From: Ctenosaura bakeri
Lineage: Eukaryota > Chordata > Lepidosauria > Squamata > Iguanidae
Direction of reading: 5' to 3'
Length of the DNA stretch: 64,000 bases
Assembly (NCBI GenBank): GCA_948474755.1
Contig: CAOLHI010000611.1
Coordinates: 372,001 to 436,000, forward strand
How positions within the stretch are numbered: the first letter of the stretch is position 1; the number at the start of each line of letters is the position of its first letter. Under the pieces are notes generated by a model, which saw nothing but the letters and a program-made list of their open reading frames with translations, did no database searches and was not told the origin of the DNA. Positions 44,615-55,070 of this stretch are shown one piece after another. Both the position numbers and the translations under genes were made by a program.

Positions 44615-44994
44615 TAGTTGGTTCTCCACTTTTGTGGGTTTCCTTTTTGCAGGTTTGATTATTCATGAGTTTGTAGCTTCTCCCCACCCTTTGCTTTGTG
44701 GTAAGAGAGAGCAGAAGAGGTGCTGTTGGAGGAGGAGATGGGAAAAAGATGGGAAGTGGGTCTTAGAGGTGGATTGCAGGTTGTGAAGAGAAGGTAGAGA
44801 AGGTGCTGTTGGAAAACAGGAGATGGGAGAGGAGTGGGAAGAGGAGAAGAGGGGCGAGGGGCTGGAATGGTTATTGCTGCAGCTGGAGGCTGCTTAGTCC
44901 TAGGAGGCAAATGGGCTTTTAAAATCTTATTTGTGATTTTCCCATTTTTGAAAGGGTCCTGCTCCCCAACTCGTGTGTAAGTGGAGGATCAGCA
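44615..44994. mobile_element. pogo-like MITE inside a SINE, 380 bp
   Basis: Left TAGTTGGTTCTCCACTTTTG and right TAAGTGGAGGATCAGCA are imperfect inverted repeats. TA flanks both sides (44613-44614 and 44995-44996). The interior is purine-rich with repeated GAGATGGGA words. TA duplication and the TCCAC-type ends fit Tc1/mariner-pogo. Confidence 0.65.
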
Positions 44995-45201
44995 TAAATC
45001 TTGTCAAGAAAACCCTATGATACTGTTGGTATAAGTCAGAGTCGGCTTGAAGGCAAATAGCAATAACGAAAGCAAAAGGAAAATCTGTCAGAAAGCTCTA
45101 CTGCTGCTGCAGACTATAAAGTATAGGCTTCCATAGGATGTTGCCATGGCAGTTAAAGTGGGATCACAGTGCTATAATTGTATAAGGTAAATGGGTCCAG
45201 G

Positions 45202-46504
45202 GCTATTACTAAAAGGAATGAGCCAATAGAGGTGAGGGGGGGAGCTCTTTATACTATCAGTGCCCCAAATTTGTATTGCTCTTTGTTCAAGGCAGGGAGA
45301 GGCAGCCTTGATGATGAAATAGTTCCTTGCCATTTCTTTCTTTTGGCCTGGTGTTTAATCCACACTCTGTCTGATGCACACACACACACACATGCACTGG
45401 ACTTGTGGCTTCCATGTCAATAAGATCATGAATCCTCTCTAAGTTTTACTTTTGATTTTGAAACAGCTAGCCAAAGTGCTGAACCATCTACCCTAAAAGA
45501 AGTTCAGTACCTGGCACAGCTCCTTTACGTTTTGGACTAAAACCCAGAACAGATTCTCCACCATAACAACACTGAAGTCACCAGCTGCCATTCTACACAC
45601 ACACACACACACACACATTCTGAGACCGTCTCTCAGGTTTCCACTTCAAGACCCACATGTTTTTAATGGTCTTATGGGGTTAAGGACAGTTTCTCATTAA
45701 TGTCCTCCTGCCAGTGAAAACACAAGAAGCCCAAGGGCAAATGCATCCCGTGCAGATAGATAATTTGAACTTGGACAAAGAGACTTAAGGCAAACAAGCA
45801 AACAAACAAACAAAAAAATGGAATAAGTTACCTTTCAGAATCAGCTTGGATTTGCAAAACCTGTCTTATTTTTTAAAGCAAGCCCATGCCTTTGACTCCC
45901 ATCACCTTTCCTCCCCTATTTAAGATGAAATGTAAGCATTTCTGAAAAGGCAGCTTTCTGTTGCAAAGCGCATGCATGTATTTCAAATGAACAGCATGCT
46001 CCGGCCCTTGGAAGAAGAAGCATATTTCAGAAAAGCCAAGAGTTCTATACTGTGTCTCTTGGCGAGTGCCCTCTGAGCTCTCTCTATGCCGGCTTCTCAA
46101 CTCCCCTGGTGGTTCATTTATCCAGTCCTGTCAATTCTGATCTGTCAGAATTGCAGGCCCTGAAAGAACGGCTGGTGAGCGCTGCCTCTCCGTCATGACT
46201 TCCCTTGTGTTCTCCTTGAACTGCAACCGAAGAGTTGGGTAATGCAGTCAGTCCAAGCTGCTCACTTTGCCTCTTGCACTGAGAATGACCAGATAATGAC
46301 AGAAGGCAGGGGGAAATGGAGTCAAACTGCAGTTATTTTGGGGGCTTTTATTCCCATCAGGTCCTTAACTTTCTGAATTCGGAGTCCAAAGACGAACTAA
46401 GTCCAGTACTGATCTGTTCAAATGATGGAGATAAAAAAATAGTCCATCAAATGCTGGTAAAGTGCCACACAGACATCATGTCAGTTACAACTGTCCATAC
46501 AGTC
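45202..46504. other. Unassigned sequence with CA microsatellites
   Basis: (CA)n at 45378-45392 and 45594-45617. There is no gene or recognised repeat. Confidence 0.45.
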
Positions 46505-46507
46505 ACA

Positions 46508-46696
46508 GGCCATTGTTATAGTGTTATTATTCCACTTTCAGCCTCCTATGGAATCCTGGGGTTTGCAGTTTAAGGAAAGGCATTTAGAATTCTCAGCCAG
46601 AGAGCTCTTGGGCCTCAGTAAACTACAGACCCCAGAATTCCACAGGAAGTTAAAAGTAGAATAACAGCACCATAACAGTGTAGTGCGGAAATGGCC
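46508..46696. mobile_element. Class A MITE, left end deleted, 189 bp
   Basis: After GGCCATTG the left terminal repeat is missing about 13 bases and continues TTATAGTGTTATTATTCCAC. The right end AGTGTAGTGCGGAAATGGCC is intact. Flanks ACA and AGA differ by one base. Confidence 0.85.
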
Positions 46697-47278
46697 AGAG
46701 AGAGAAGGGGACAGGGAGAGGGAGGAAAGAACGAACCGCTTTTGCATTTCTTTCGGCAGGTATCCCCCCATGCTCAAACTAAACTCTTCTTGATGCAGCC
46801 ACTGAATTACTTCTAAGGGGCTCCTAATAATTTCTCATCATGTTCCTTTAATGTTTTGGCTTCGCAGATCAGAAATCTCTTTTATGTCATCGCTCAGCGG
46901 GAGGAGCATTCATATCTGTGCCAGGCTGCTGTTTATACCACTTTGACTCCCCGCAGGGTATAATTCCACGTCTTTCTGCAGCGTGGTAAACATTCAGACT
47001 GATGGAGAGGAAGGCCTGGAAGAGAGGATTGTTTTCACGCAATGCTTTCCGTTCTGTGAGGCCAAGGGAGGGCTGAATCTATGAAAACACCCGGCGAGCT
47101 CCGCTTTCTAACAACACAGTGGGAAGACCTCAGCACTTAAATGGTTCCCCCAGAGTCGCAGGCAGATGGTGTTTCTTTGTTTTTATTATTTGTTTGATTA
47201 ATTTATACCTTGCTTTTCTTGAAGGAAGGAAAAAAAAGGATGCCATGTCAAGAAGACTCCTAAATTTGTTCATCTTAG
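46697..47278. other. Non-repetitive stretch, candidate conserved non-coding DNA
   Basis: 46850-47110 is balanced in composition, has several CpGs, and shows no transposon motif. No exon signal is convincing. Confidence 0.3.
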
Positions 47279-47390
47279 ATCATTTCTGCACTACACTATT
47301 ATAGTGCTATTACTCCACTTTCCACATCCAGAGAGCTCTTTGGACTCAGTTAACTACAAACCCCAGAATTCCAGAGGATGTTAACAGCAA
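47279..47390. mobile_element. Class A MITE, internally deleted and truncated
   Basis: TCATTTCTGCACTACACTAT, then a jump from TTTCCACATCC straight to AGAGAGCTCTTTGGACTCAG, and loss of everything after CCAGAGGATGTTAAC. Confidence 0.82.
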
Positions 47391-47560
47391 GTGTCAAGAA
47401 GTTTCTTTACATTCAAGTGCAATCTATTCTCCCGTAACTTCAAACCATTACACTTGGTGGATGGTAATGTTAAAAATCTCGTAGAGATCTGAGAAAAGTC
47501 TCATATTTTTTTTCATTAAACCAAAATACTCAAGTTTGGTCACCCTTGAAATATACCACG
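47391..47560 (-). mobile_element. Old CR1-like remnant, reverse orientation
   Basis: TGTCAAGAAGTTTCTTTACA, TTCAAGTGCAATCTATTCTC and AACTTCAAACCATTACACTT are the complement of the CR1 3' coding region, strongly diverged. Confidence 0.5.
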
Positions 47561-47779
47561 TGTTTTGACTGTTTCTGCTTTTGTTCCCTTTCTGCTCCTT
47601 CCATTGCACATGCCAATCAAAGCGCATGGAAATGCACATGGGCATGATCATGTAGATGTGCACGCACACACATGCGCACACACACGTCCCTTTGGATGTG
47701 CCTTTGGAGGCCTGATCAAGTATGCATTCAGTGGTGCGATGTTTCTGTTCAGCACAAGGGCCGCACAGAACAATATATC
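47561..47779. repeat. CA-rich low-complexity patch
   Basis: CACGCACACACATGCGCACA near 47659. The surrounding DNA is unassigned. Confidence 0.5.
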
Positions 47780-47930
47780 GGCATTTCCGCACTACACTGT
47801 TATAGTGCTATTATTCCACTTTCAACATCCTATGGAATTCTGGGGTCTGTAGTTTAGGAGGAGGGGCATTTAGAAGGAGGGGCATTTAGAATTCTCAGCC
47901 AGAGAGCTCTTTGGCCTCAGCAGACTGTGA
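47780..47930. mobile_element. Class A MITE, right arm missing
   Basis: GGCATTTCCGCACTACACTG through CTCTTTGGCCTCAG, after which the right arm is lost. AGGAGGGGCATTTAGA is tandemly duplicated at 47856-47887. Confidence 0.85.
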
Positions 47931-48082
47931 GTCATTCTAGGATAATAGGCAGCATAATTAGAAGATAGGATTTTTAAAAAACTGAAAAACTACAGTATTT
48001 TTACAGTATTTTTTTTAAAAAGTAGATAGCAATAGAGAAGTCTCCAAGGAATGGTGGTGGATCTACAGTCAGTAGAAAACTA

Positions 48083-49060
48083 CAGTCAGTCGTCCACATT
48101 TGTGGGGTTGACTCCACAGATTTGATTATTTGCTAGCTTCTCCAATCCCTTTCTTCTACCTCAGGCATGTCTTTTCCAGGGGAACCTTCTCTCTCCGTGG
48201 CTCTGATCAGGCCACACAACCCTTTAAAAACCTCCCTCTTGCCCTCCTGCCCCTCCATCAGCTACTGCCTGGCCAGCTAAGAAGGGGTCGAAACAGCCCA
48301 ATTTCTCAGCACCACAGACACTCTCTCATTGCCATCCACACATCCAAGGAAGCAGAGGGACAAGCTGGTGGAAGTATAGGGTCACCATGCCAATCCACCC
48401 TCTTTCCTACTCCATTTCCTGGCCTGGTTTGGAAATCATAGAATCATAGAGGTGGAAGAGGCCACGACGGCCATTGAGTCCAACCGCCTGCCATGCAGGA
48501 ACGGACACTCAAAGCACCTCCAGCAAAGGGCCCATCCAGCCTCTCTTTAAAAACTTCCAAAGAAAGTGGCTCCATCACACTCCAAGGCCAATGCCAAATG
48601 GCTCTTACCATCAGGAAGTTCTTGATGTTTAGGTGAAATCTCTTTTCCTGTAGTTTCAATCCATTACTCTATGCTCTAGTCTCTGGAGCAGCAGAAAACA
48701 AGCTTCCTCCATCTTCAACATGACATCCCTTCAAATATTTAAACACGGTTGTCATGTCCCCTCTTAACCTTCTTTTCATCAGGTTAAACATACCCAGTTT
48801 CCTAATCTGCTCCTCATAGGACATGGTTTCCAGACCCTTCACTGTTTTGCTCATCCTCTTGTGGACATGTTCAAGCTTGTAAATATCCTTCTTGAACTGT
48901 GGTGCCCAGAACCGGACACAGTACTCTAGGTGAGATCTAAACAAAACAGAATAGAGTTAGAAAAGCTGGATGCCAGTTCCTTCCCCCTTTGATAGTTGCA
49001 ATTTTCCACTTTTGTGGGGGTCCTCTGCCCGTAACCCTAGCAAATGTGGAGGGCTAATTG
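48083..49060. mobile_element. pogo-like element opened by a CR1 insertion
   Basis: The left CAGTCAGTCGTCCACATTT and right AAATGTGGAGGGCTAATTG are inverted repeats matching at 14 of 19 positions. TA flanks both (48081-48082 and 49061-49062). The CR1 copy at 48432-48956 occupies the centre, leaving about 450 bp of element. Confidence 0.6.
48432..48956 (-). mobile_element. CR1 LINE 3' end, reverse orientation
   Basis: GAAATCATAGAATCATAGAG at the start. Minus-strand frames include [20 protein letters not shown] and SLEVFKERLDG, broken by indels near 48660. Confidence 0.9.
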
Positions 49061-49062
49061 TA

Positions 49063-49751
49063 CTCCTGTTACTAATAACAACAAAAAACAAACAAGCCAA
49101 CAAGAAGGAAGGATGAGAAGGCGGCAGAGCGTACATACAAATGAACTCACTTAAGCTGACCTGCTGACCTGAATTCTCCCATTTATTTCAATTTCAATTA
49201 GAGAAAAGGCATGCTCAACGCTTTCCCTGGGATGTGTCCTTGCCTGGATTGGAAAGCCAGCCATTCTAGACAGATTGGTCATTCCCTTCCTGTCTTCATC
49301 TCCTTACTCTTATATTTGATAAAACATTTATTTTTTATTTAAAAACAAATGTTCTGATCAATCTTGGCTGTATCGCTAAGTCAAAGCCCGGATTCCCTGC
49401 TTTCATCTCTTGTCAGAAGTGCACCTTCCTGTCAATCCAGGACCCCGGTCAAATTAAAAATAAAGAGTGTTGTCAGGTCCGGAAATGTAGTTATTTCACT
49501 TGTCATTTCTTGTTAGCTCTGTCTTTCACCCGTGTTCAGTGAGTGGATAAAATATTTAAAAGAATGTGGTGCATTCAATCACACGCAATTGAGATGAGCA
49601 CCCGAGGTTGTCAGTCGGAGAGGTCATCAGGCAATTTTACTCTTTGCTTTCCTACAAGGCCCTTCCCAGCCAAATATTTTGAAAGTGATCCAGCCACCCG
49701 TGAACACCCACTGTTGGCTGAACAGCATAATGTAAAGATACAGACTTTTGT
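49063..49751. other. Unassigned intergenic sequence
   Basis: No gene or recognised repeat. Confidence 0.4.
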
Positions 49752-49812
49752 TGGTAGCTCCAACCAGAGTAGATCCATTAAATCAATGGGATTTGCCTAC
49801 ATGCCAATTTAT
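49752..49812. mobile_element. Small fold-back repeat (family E), left arm only
   Basis: CTCCAACCAGAGTAGATCCAT and TAAATCAATGGGATTTGCC match the left arm of the copies at 7769 and 53706. The right arm is missing. Confidence 0.5.
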
Positions 49813-50125
49813 TGTTTAGCAAAGGTGTGGCAGATCCCTTTTCCTGGGCTGGCCTTTCAGTTCCTGCCCAGGGAATCCTGCCACTTGCCCTGCCCTCTTT
49901 TCCCCACCGAATCTCTTTCTGGGTTGGGTTCCTAGATGTCCTTGTGATCCCCTTAAACATTGAGCTGTGGATATGTCGTTGTGTGGGCATGGCCTGACTC
50001 TTTATCAGGTTTGAAAGAGATAGTCAGAGACAGTTTTTTAAAAGAATAACAAATATGGGTTTATTGAAATGATGAAACACATTAACTTCTGAAGAATCTA
50101 TTCTGCCACAGGTCCCCAGAACAGA
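49813..50125. other. Unassigned intergenic sequence
   Basis: No gene. GGGTTTATTGAAATGATG at about 50057 may hint at a reversed retroelement end. Confidence 0.35.
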
Positions 50126-50326
50126 GGCCATTTCTGCCCTAAACTGTTATAGGGCTATTATTCCACTTTCAACATCCTATAGAATCCTGGGGTTTGTAGT
50201 TTCCTGAGACCAAAGAGCTCTCCAGCTGAGAGTTTTAAAGGCCCCTCCCTAAATTGCAAACCCCAGGATTCCATAGGATGCTGAAAGTGGAATAATAGCA
50301 CTATAGCAGTCTAGTGGGAAATGGCC
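50126..50326. mobile_element. Class A MITE, 201 bp
   Basis: GGCCATTTCTGCCCTAAACT to AGTCTAGTGGGAAATGGCC. Flanks AGA and TTA do not match. Confidence 0.88.
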
Positions 50327-50337
50327 TTAGCTTTTGG

Positions 50338-50600
50338 AGTAACAGAAAGCAAATTTGCTGCATCTTCTCTGTGACAGCTTTTAGATTTTTAAAGATGGCT
50401 GTCGCACTGCCTCTCCATCTTCTCTTCTCCAGGCTATAATATGCCCAGCTTCCCAAACTGTTCCTCCTCAAATTTGGCTTCCAGACTTTTTATCATCTTA
50501 GTAACACTGCTTTGGCCACATTCCAGTTTATGCTTATTGAAGTTCCACCAGACCCAGTAGAACATTAAACTGGGACAATGTACCTTTGCTCCTGGTGCCA
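50338..50600 (-). mobile_element. Old CR1-like remnant, reverse orientation
   Basis: AGGCTATAATATGCCCAGCT, TCCCAAACTGTTCCTCCTCA and TTTGGCCACATTCCAGTTTA are the complement of CR1 ORF2 C-terminal codons. Strong divergence; no clean 3' tail. Confidence 0.65.
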
Positions 50601-50920
50601 TGTATTTGGGTTGGGAGATGGGATCTTGTCTACAATGAGTCAAGAGCTAAAGAAGGCAGGGCAGGATGACCCAACAGTGAAGCCTGGAGAAGAATTCAGG
50701 TCTGAAGGGCAAACTGGAAGGTAGAACTGAGAAGTAAGCAGGAGGCTAGAATAGGAGGAATGGTCTGGACCAGAACCCAAACTAAAATCAGAATCAAAGA
50801 ATATAAGCTCAAGGAAGGTTGTGTTGAAACAGGAAGACTTCTTCTAGCCTATTTCCTGTTGGGGGGACAGTCCAGGATGCAGCCTTTAAACTCCTATCTA
50901 TAGTAGTTTGGCCATAGATT
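50601..50920. other. Unassigned intergenic sequence
   Basis: Purine-rich (GGCAGGGCAGGATGACC, GAAGTAAGCAGGAGGC), with no recognised family. Confidence 0.4.
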
Positions 50921-50923
50921 TAG

Positions 50924-51307
50924 ACCATTTCCACACTACACTGTCATAGAACATTTCTGCACTACACTCTTATAGCGCAATGATTCCACTTTCAACCTCC
51001 TATGGAATCCTGGAGTTTGCAGTTCTGGGAGGGGCTGTCTGGCCCCTCCCGGAACTGCAAACCCCAGGATTCCATAGGAGGTTGAAAGTGGAATCATCGC
51101 GCTATAAGAGTGCATGCGGAAATGGCCATAGTGCTATTATTCCATTATCAACATCCTGTGGAATTCTGGGGTTTGTAGCTTACTGAGGCCAAAGATCTCT
51201 CTGGCTCAGAATGTTAAATGTCCCTCCCTAATCTACAAATCCCAGAATTCCATAAGATGTTGAAAGTGGCATAATAGCACTATAACACTGTAGTGCAGAA
51301 ATGATTT
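50924..51307. mobile_element. Class A MITE containing a second MITE
   Basis: Ends ACCATTTCCACACTACACTG and GTAGTGCAGAAATGATTT; TAG at 50921-50923 and 51308-51310. After removing the inner element and one ATA the outer copy is about 202 bp and reads CTGTCATAGTGCTATTATTC. Confidence 0.92.
50949..51127. mobile_element. Class A-short fold-back MITE nested in class A, 179 bp
   Basis: GAACATTTCTGCACTACACT to AGTGCATGCGGAAATGGCC with arms pairing through GGAACTGCAAACCCCAGG. ATA duplicated at 50946-50948 and 51128-51130, inside the outer element's left arm. Confidence 0.93.
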
Positions 51308-51310
51308 TAG

Positions 51311-52100
51311 AATGCAGCTGGAAACTCTCCCAAAAGAGAGGAGATTATTTTACCCCGAAAGTCTTGAAAGTCCTGATTTTCCTGTGAGTGAGAACCCAGC
51401 AAGAGTTGTTGTAAAAGCATCACGCAGCTCATAAAAGACCCCCCCCCATTTCCTTGATGAGTATGGGACTTTTATAGAGAGGATGACATTGGAAACCAAA
51501 TAGCCTTTGTACTTCTTTCAAGGCCGTGAGGCTGAAATCTATCTCTCTTTGGTCCTTCGAAAGCTGCTGCGCACTCAAGTCGTGTTTGCATCTTCCCTTC
51601 CCTGAGTTGAATGAATTCCAATAAAATGTGAGCTTTTATGACCCTTCCAGTCTACAGACATCAGCTTTGTCAATTTCTCATCCATAAATCCCCAGGAGTA
51701 TCAAAAGTGGCAGCTATAGCAACACATACGGGACTATGTCAACATTCCCTTCTGGTGCAGAAGTATGAACTGCATGAGAGGTAATTAGACCGATCAAGTG
51801 CAGAAATAAATCATTTTCATAAGAGGTAGACCCTGAATTGCACTTCGTCCAGGAGAGGAGGAGGGAGGCAGAGATTGTGGTTTACCAGCAAGAAATGGCC
51901 AGCTTTCTGGCTTTTTGTTAAAGCTCCAATCTAATAACTTGAACTAGAGGTGGATTTTCAAAATCCCTGCAGGTGGCAGCTGCTACAGATAAACAGAAGT
52001 AAAAATAATCTAATGGGTCATGATTTCATTAATTCCCTTTAGGCAAGCTATTTTGCTGTACCTCCCTGCTGCATAGGGTTGTTGTATGTACTGCTGAGAC
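51311..52100. other. Unassigned intergenic sequence
   Basis: A C run lies at 51438-51446. No gene or known repeat; 51500-51850 is non-repetitive. Confidence 0.4.
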
Positions 52101-52103
52101 AGA

Positions 52104-52306
52104 GGCCATTTCCACACTACACTTTTACAGTGCTACTATTCCACTTCCAACATCTTGTGGAATATTGGGGTTTGCAGGTTAAGGGAGGGTGATTTTGAGT
52201 TCTCCACCAGAGAGCTCTGTGGCCTCAGGAAACTAAAAAGCCCAGAATTCCACAGGATGTTGAAAGTAGAATACTACCACTACAACAGCATAGTGCAGAA
52301 ATGGCC
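52104..52306. mobile_element. Class A MITE, 203 bp
   Basis: GGCCATTTCCACACTACACT to AGCATAGTGCAGAAATGGCC; AGA at 52101-52103 and 52307-52309. Confidence 0.93.
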
Positions 52307-52450
52307 AGAGTGACAACATGCAAATAAAGTTGTAGGTTCTTCCTTATTTTATTTTATCTATATTCTACTTTTCACCCAATTTGGAAGCCGAGACAGTTTA
52401 CGATGTCCTGTAAATTAAATCCAAACCCAACTAAAACAATTTAAAGCAGT

Positions 52451-52630
52451 AGACGCTTCCGCATGAGACTGTTATAGCGCTATGATTCCACTTGCAACAT
52501 CCTATGGAATTCTGGGGTTTGCAGTTTTGGGAGGGGCCAGCTGGGCCCTCCCAAAACTGCAAACCCCAGGATTCCATAGGATGTTGCAAGTGGAATCATA
52601 GTGTTATAACAGTCTTGTGCAGAAATGGCC
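52451..52630. mobile_element. Class A-short fold-back MITE, 180 bp
   Basis: AGACGCTTCCGCATGAGACT to AGTCTTGTGCAGAAATGGCC. The left outermost bases have mutated but AGT flanks both sides (52448-52450, 52631-52633). Arms pair through CATCCTATGGAAT and ATTCCATAGGATG. Confidence 0.9.
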
Positions 52631-52933
52631 AGTGATTCTTAACCCCAGGGGTCTGTGATCTCCTCATAGGGCATCCGTGAAGGCTTAAAGAAATGTGATA
52701 AGCTTTTACAGTTAAAATACCAAGAATGAATGAATGAATGAGGGAAAGGAAGGGAGAAGGACAGACGGACAGACAGATGGACAGTCATACATTGAACTCA
52801 AAGAGCAGGAGTATTTTGGACAGGCATCATTTGTACAAAGTTTCATTGCAGTATTTCAAAGAGTTCAAAAGTTATGAAATTGACAGCAATTGACTTCTGC
52901 ATGCAGCGAGAACAAGGCAGTGAATGACACTGA
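52631..52933. other. Unassigned sequence
   Basis: A GAATGAATGAATG run and GACAGACGGACAGACAG near 52722-52780 are low complexity. GATTCTTAACCCCAGGGGTC at 52635 may begin an old repeat. Confidence 0.4.
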
Positions 52934-53140
52934 GGTCATTTCCTCACTACATTGTTTAGTGCTATTATTCCACTTTGAACATCCCATGGAATCTTGGGTT
53001 TGCAGTTTTGGGGAGGGGCATTGAGAATTCTCAACCAAAGAGCTCTTTGGCCTCAGTAAACTACAAACCCTAGAATTCCACAGGATGTTGAAAGTGGAAT
53101 CATAGCACTATATCAGTGTAGTGGTGAAATGGAAATGGCT
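52934..53140. mobile_element. Class A MITE, 207 bp
   Basis: GGTCATTTCCTCACTACATT to GTGTAGTGGTGAAATGGAAATGGCT without the last five letters being unique: GAAATGG is duplicated at the right end. Flanks TGA and TCA differ by one base. Confidence 0.82.
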
Positions 53141-53143
53141 TCA

Positions 53144-53705
53144 GCTGGCTGGATTTTTGGTGTCTTCCTCCAAGCATAGCTATGGATACTGTCGTGATGA
53201 GCACTGGCACTTCTATGTTTACCTCCAATACAGCAGGTTAATTGTCACTCAGTTTTCAGCCGTGAATCCCGCCAGCTCCAAAGAAGTCCACACTTCCTTT
53301 CCCCCCTACATTTTGATGTTGGCCTCGCATACATTATTTAAAAGGCCGAGCGCAGTGAATTTCACAGAAGCACATGAAGGGGAGGCGTAGGGGGAGTGAC
53401 AGCTGCAAGGACTGGTGTTCCCACAGTGTTTGGATCATATCGATATCAAAGGATAAAACTTCAGATGACTCCTTCAGGTCTGTCTAAAGAAAATGAGCTG
53501 TCTGTATGCTGGGGGAAATTGGTACGTTAGGGAAAATTGAGTAAATACAATTTTTGGTGCACTTTTCTTTAAAAAAAAGTGCAGACCAGTGTTCAACCTG
53601 GATGGAACAGACCATTGACTGAATGCATGTGAAGACGTATGACTGAATCCAGTAACAGGGACTGGATATAGTCAGCTTCATGGGAACATAGGCCTGGATC
53701 ATATT
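53144..53705. other. Unassigned intergenic sequence
   Basis: No gene or known repeat. An A run lies near 53571. Confidence 0.4.
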
Positions 53706-53808
53706 GGTAACACCAATTAGAACAGACTCTTTCAATCAAATGGGATTTATGGATGTGTTGCCTTACCATGCAATAATTAATTCAGTGGGTTACTCTGGTT
53801 AAAGTTAA
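53706..53808. mobile_element. Small fold-back repeat (family E)
   Basis: ACACCAATTAGAACAGACTC pairs imperfectly with GTGGGTTACTCTGGTTAAAG around GCAATAATTAATTC. Confidence 0.55.
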
Positions 53809-55070
53809 GAGTATTGTTCAGATCACAGGTAACTATCTAATATTAAGCCCATTGGTCTGTCTGGTTCTGTAGTGTCAACATCAGCTGGCAGAAGGTCTTT
53901 GGGATTTCAAAGAGAAGTTTTCCCAGCCTTTATTCTTAGGCACTTTTCCATGCAAAGCGTGTGTTCTGCCTTTGAGTTCCAGGCCTGCTTGAATCTTCAA
54001 TCATTCAAATCCATCCATCCATCCCTAGCATGGGAAGACCATGAAGCCTGGAATATAGAACACTGTCACTCCACTGTTATCTCCACGTGTCTTCCAATCA
54101 CTGATCAGACATTTATTTGAGTTCCAGCTGTTCGGAGACTTTTTTTCCCATTTTTTTTATTTTCATTTTTCAGCACAGAAATACTGTTTTCTGTGCAAGA
54201 TAACCACATGTGAATGTTCTGCAGTGTTAGTCCTGAATTGCAAATAGGCTTCCAAAATGGAATAGTTCTCGGAGAGCTTCTTACCCCAGGAAGAAAACCA
54301 CTAAAATTATCCACCACTTCCTTTCTTCATTCTTAGTGAGGAATTACATCCCTACATTATAGTTTAATTCATTTTTTAAATTATTTGGGTATCCTCCTGG
54401 ACTCAAGAACTCAAATATACTTGAGTGTTGCTCTGCAATCAAAACATCAGCAGCTTTTCTAGTCACTTTCCCCGGTTCACTTCATTCCACAAATGCAACA
54501 TCTGCTATCAAAAGAGTGACGTTATGTAAGGGTTTTCAATAATGCGTGTGTACATATTTTATTCATGCACAAATGTACAAGAAGACTGGTTCTTCCAGCC
54601 CGCAAATGTTTTGCTCTCCAAATGTCAGTGGTGACTAGTGGATTCCACATCAGTGAGATGAGAAATCTCTGGATTTTAGTTCTAACTCTAAAGAAGTTCC
54701 TAAAATAGGTTCATCACTATGATCAGCATCTTTAATGTTCCGGAATAGATTCACCGCCTCACTGACATGGGCAAACACTGCTAATTGCAGAGAGCATGTG
54801 TTTGAACATCTAGTGTTACAATCATGGAATAAAGTATCAACATATCAGTGATGAATAAAAAGTGTGCATGTGAATGTGGTGAAATGGGCATGGTTCTGTG
54901 TGCATGGGAGGGCATGTTGTGCAAGGAGAGATTGAATAGCTCCTTTACAATATCTTTAAAAAAAAGATCTATGGTGTTATGCAAACATATGTTACCAACA
55001 CAATCCCAGCTTCCTTGTCTCAACAAGGATCACATGACTCTTACAAATGGGGAAGGATGAACCACAAACT
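53809..55070. other. Unassigned intergenic sequence
   Basis: A (CCAT)n run lies near 54011. TTTTCTGTGCAAGA at about 54190 recalls motifs at 2980 and 19610. No gene. Confidence 0.4.

Larger units (their letters stand above)
44166..45070 (+). mobile_element. Sauria-type SINE split twice
   Basis: Piece 1 is the head ATTCAATGGGTTGACTGTTG (44167-44199). Piece 2 (44514-44612) is GGGGCTTGAATCCCTGATCA to CAAACCTCATCTGAA. Piece 3 (44997-45070) is AATCTTGTCAAGAAAACCCT to AGTCGGCTTGAAGGCAAATA. The pieces are collinear with the family. Confidence 0.82.
44064..45201. mobile_element. Fold-back MITE opened by later insertions (nest)
   Basis: The left half (44070-44163) has GGACCCTTTTGTGCAACATT, ATGATGGCTTCCTATGAAAC and GTAGTTTAGGGAGAGGCAT. 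The right half (about 45089-45201) has GTCAGAAAGCTCTACTGCTG, TTCCATAGGATGTTGCCATG and AGTGCTATAATTGTATAAGG, ending AAATGGGTCC. The two halves join as one class A/D-like element once the SINE and its own insertions are removed. Confidence 0.65.
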
